A stretch of 64,000 bases of DNA, from positions 29,938-93,937 of the forward strand of contig CBDIHK010000016.1 of the NCBI GenBank assembly GCA_965279005.1, given 5' to 3'. Both the position numbers and the translations under genes were made by a program. The notes under the pieces were generated by a model. That model was not told the origin of the DNA and did not search any database. It worked only from the letters and a program-made list of their open reading frames with translations. Below are positions 63,502-64,000 of this stretch, in pieces. Numbering within the stretch: the first letter of the stretch is position 1; the number at the start of each line of letters is the position of its first letter. Origin of the DNA: Planctobacterium sp965279005. GTDB lineage: Bacteria; Pseudomonadota; Gammaproteobacteria; Enterobacterales; Alteromonadaceae.

Positions 63502-63825
63502 ATGGATGGAATGTTTTCTATAGCTTTTGGAACGCTGCTAGTTTTGACTGTTCTATGGTTTGCCTTGCTCAAGGTAATATTTAATAAACTTGAGCAGCAA
63601 CATTCGGACAAATTTGAGCAAATGGGTAGGCCAAGTCTATTTTTAAACAATAATTTTAAAACTGTACTGGCGACATTGAAGTTTATTTGTCAGAGAGAAC
63701 ACAGGCATTTAAATGATGCAACCCTAAGCAAGATTTCTGACATTGCTCTATTCTTGTTTTTAGTTCACTCAATTATATTTTTGGGTCTATTCTTCGGTTT
63801 CCAGTTTTTAGTCAATGCAACATAA
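63502..63825 (+). CDS. Cassette 17: small membrane protein, UspB-like
   Basis: The 107-residue product starts at ATG 63502. One helix at each end (IAFGTLLVLTVLWFALLKVIF and IALFLFLVHSIIFLGLFFGF) and a middle part EQMGRPSLFLNNNF, ICQREHRHLND. The size, topology and the G-x-P-x-LF / R-x-x-R pattern recall UspB-like inner-membrane proteins; the match is loose. Confidence 0.58.
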   Translation: MDGMFSIAFGTLLVLTVLWFALLKVIFNKLEQQHSDKFEQMGRPSLFLNNNFKTVLATLKFICQREHRHLNDATLSKISDIALFLFLVHSIIFLGLFFGFQFLVNAT

Positions 63826-63921
63826 CAAAACAAATTAAAAAAGGATACATACGCTTTGGCTCTGTTCGTGCCTCACGGATAATAGCCAAAGTGCCTATAC
63901 TGTTTATTTGAATCATTATAT
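63820..63921 (+). repeat. attC17 with degenerate core
   Basis: R'' ACATAAC; GCAACATAAC pairs with the cassette 17 start. The R' position reads ATTATAT, the invariant G of GTT changed to A. Confidence 0.7.
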
Positions 63922-63935
63922 TCCATGGAGGAACG

Positions 63936-64000
63936 TTGAATACTTTAATTTTTTTCTATAAAAACCCGCTGACTTGGTTCTTACTTTTGACAATGCTCCT
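63936..64000 (+). CDS. Cassette 18: gene start, cut by window edge
   Basis: TTG 63936 follows GGAGGAA and opens MNTLIFFYKNPLTWFLLLTML without a stop before the window ends. The hydrophobic start suggests a membrane or exported protein. Confidence 0.5.
   Translation, partial: MNTLIFFYKNPLTWFLLLTML

Larger units (their letters stand above)
51869..64000. mobile_element. Chromosomal integron with 18 cassettes in view, continuing past the window
   Basis: A truncated integrase on the minus strand, an attI-like junction and then 18 cassettes on the plus strand, with 17 attC sites of 94-105 bp. In nearly every cassette the R'' arm (for example TTCGTATAAC in cassette 6) is complementary to the first bases of the same cassette (GTTATACGAA), which is expected for intact excisable circles and fixes the boundaries. 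Genes are small and AT-rich compared with the core. The array runs out of the window. Confidence 0.93.

Noticed and set aside
53074..63921. CRISPR-like array of regular repeats
   Set aside because: The repeats are about 100 bp with inverted arms, separated by genes of variable length and pairing with their own cassette ends: attC sites, not CRISPR.

Overview
The window reads as the chromosome of a marine-type gammaproteobacterium. Supporting signs are a split pntAA-pntAB-pntB transhydrogenase, paired RND efflux genes, an M3 peptidase lipoprotein, CPA2 antiporters, tandem-Usp proteins, and a sedentary chromosomal integron with many attC sites. Genus cannot be fixed from sequence alone. No tRNA, rRNA or CRISPR array was seen.

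Layout. 1-8.6 kb is an accessory, secretion-rich stretch. It holds two small beta-trefoil-like proteins (one cut by the window edge), an AT-rich orphan, an FHA protein plus a TPR-bearing Ser/Thr kinase, a small exported protein, and an 807-residue aerolysin-family pore-forming protein with several lectin-like modules in front. 8.8-14.6 kb is the four-gene ligase-associated DNA damage response set (ATP-dependent ligase and MBL exonuclease on one strand; Lhr-type helicase and PdeM-type phosphoesterase on the other). 14.6-20.8 kb carries ordinary genes: a DUF2805-type protein, an EAL phosphodiesterase, a periplasmic binding protein, a MarR-GNAT fusion, a SulP transporter and a small membrane protein. 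20.8-33.3 kb is a striking locus on the minus strand: CHASE2 nucleotide cyclase, then a two-partner secretion exoprotein (TpsA), its TpsB pore, a signal-peptide-bearing TPR-CHAT protease-like protein, and a small TonB-C-like exported protein. A cyclic-nucleotide-binding protein is divergent from the cyclase. 33.4-51.9 kb is mostly core: a CPA2 antiporter, Dcp-type peptidase, AsmA-like protein, pnt genes, a lipoprotein, an RND adaptor and pump, and a Usp-antiporter-Usp unit with a perfect FNR/Anr-type box upstream.

From 51.9 kb to the window end lies a chromosomal integron. The integrase is C-terminally truncated and lacks the second half of the catalytic domain. Divergent from it run 18 cassettes (the last cut by the window edge) separated by 17 recognisable attC sites of about 94-105 bp. 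In most cassettes the R'' arm is complementary to the first bases of the same cassette, which confirms the boundaries. Cassette contents are a permuted acyl-carrier-like protein, small membrane proteins, TonB-C-like lipoproteins, a beta-lactamase-fold serine hydrolase lipoprotein, YafQ-DinJ-like and HigB2-HigA2-like toxin-antitoxin pairs, and orphans. One cassette gene is split by a 1022-bp IS1595-family element with an 8-bp target duplication; its transposase is preceded by a near-canonical LexA box. Cassettes look mobile in the past but are probably now fixed unless another integrase acts in trans.
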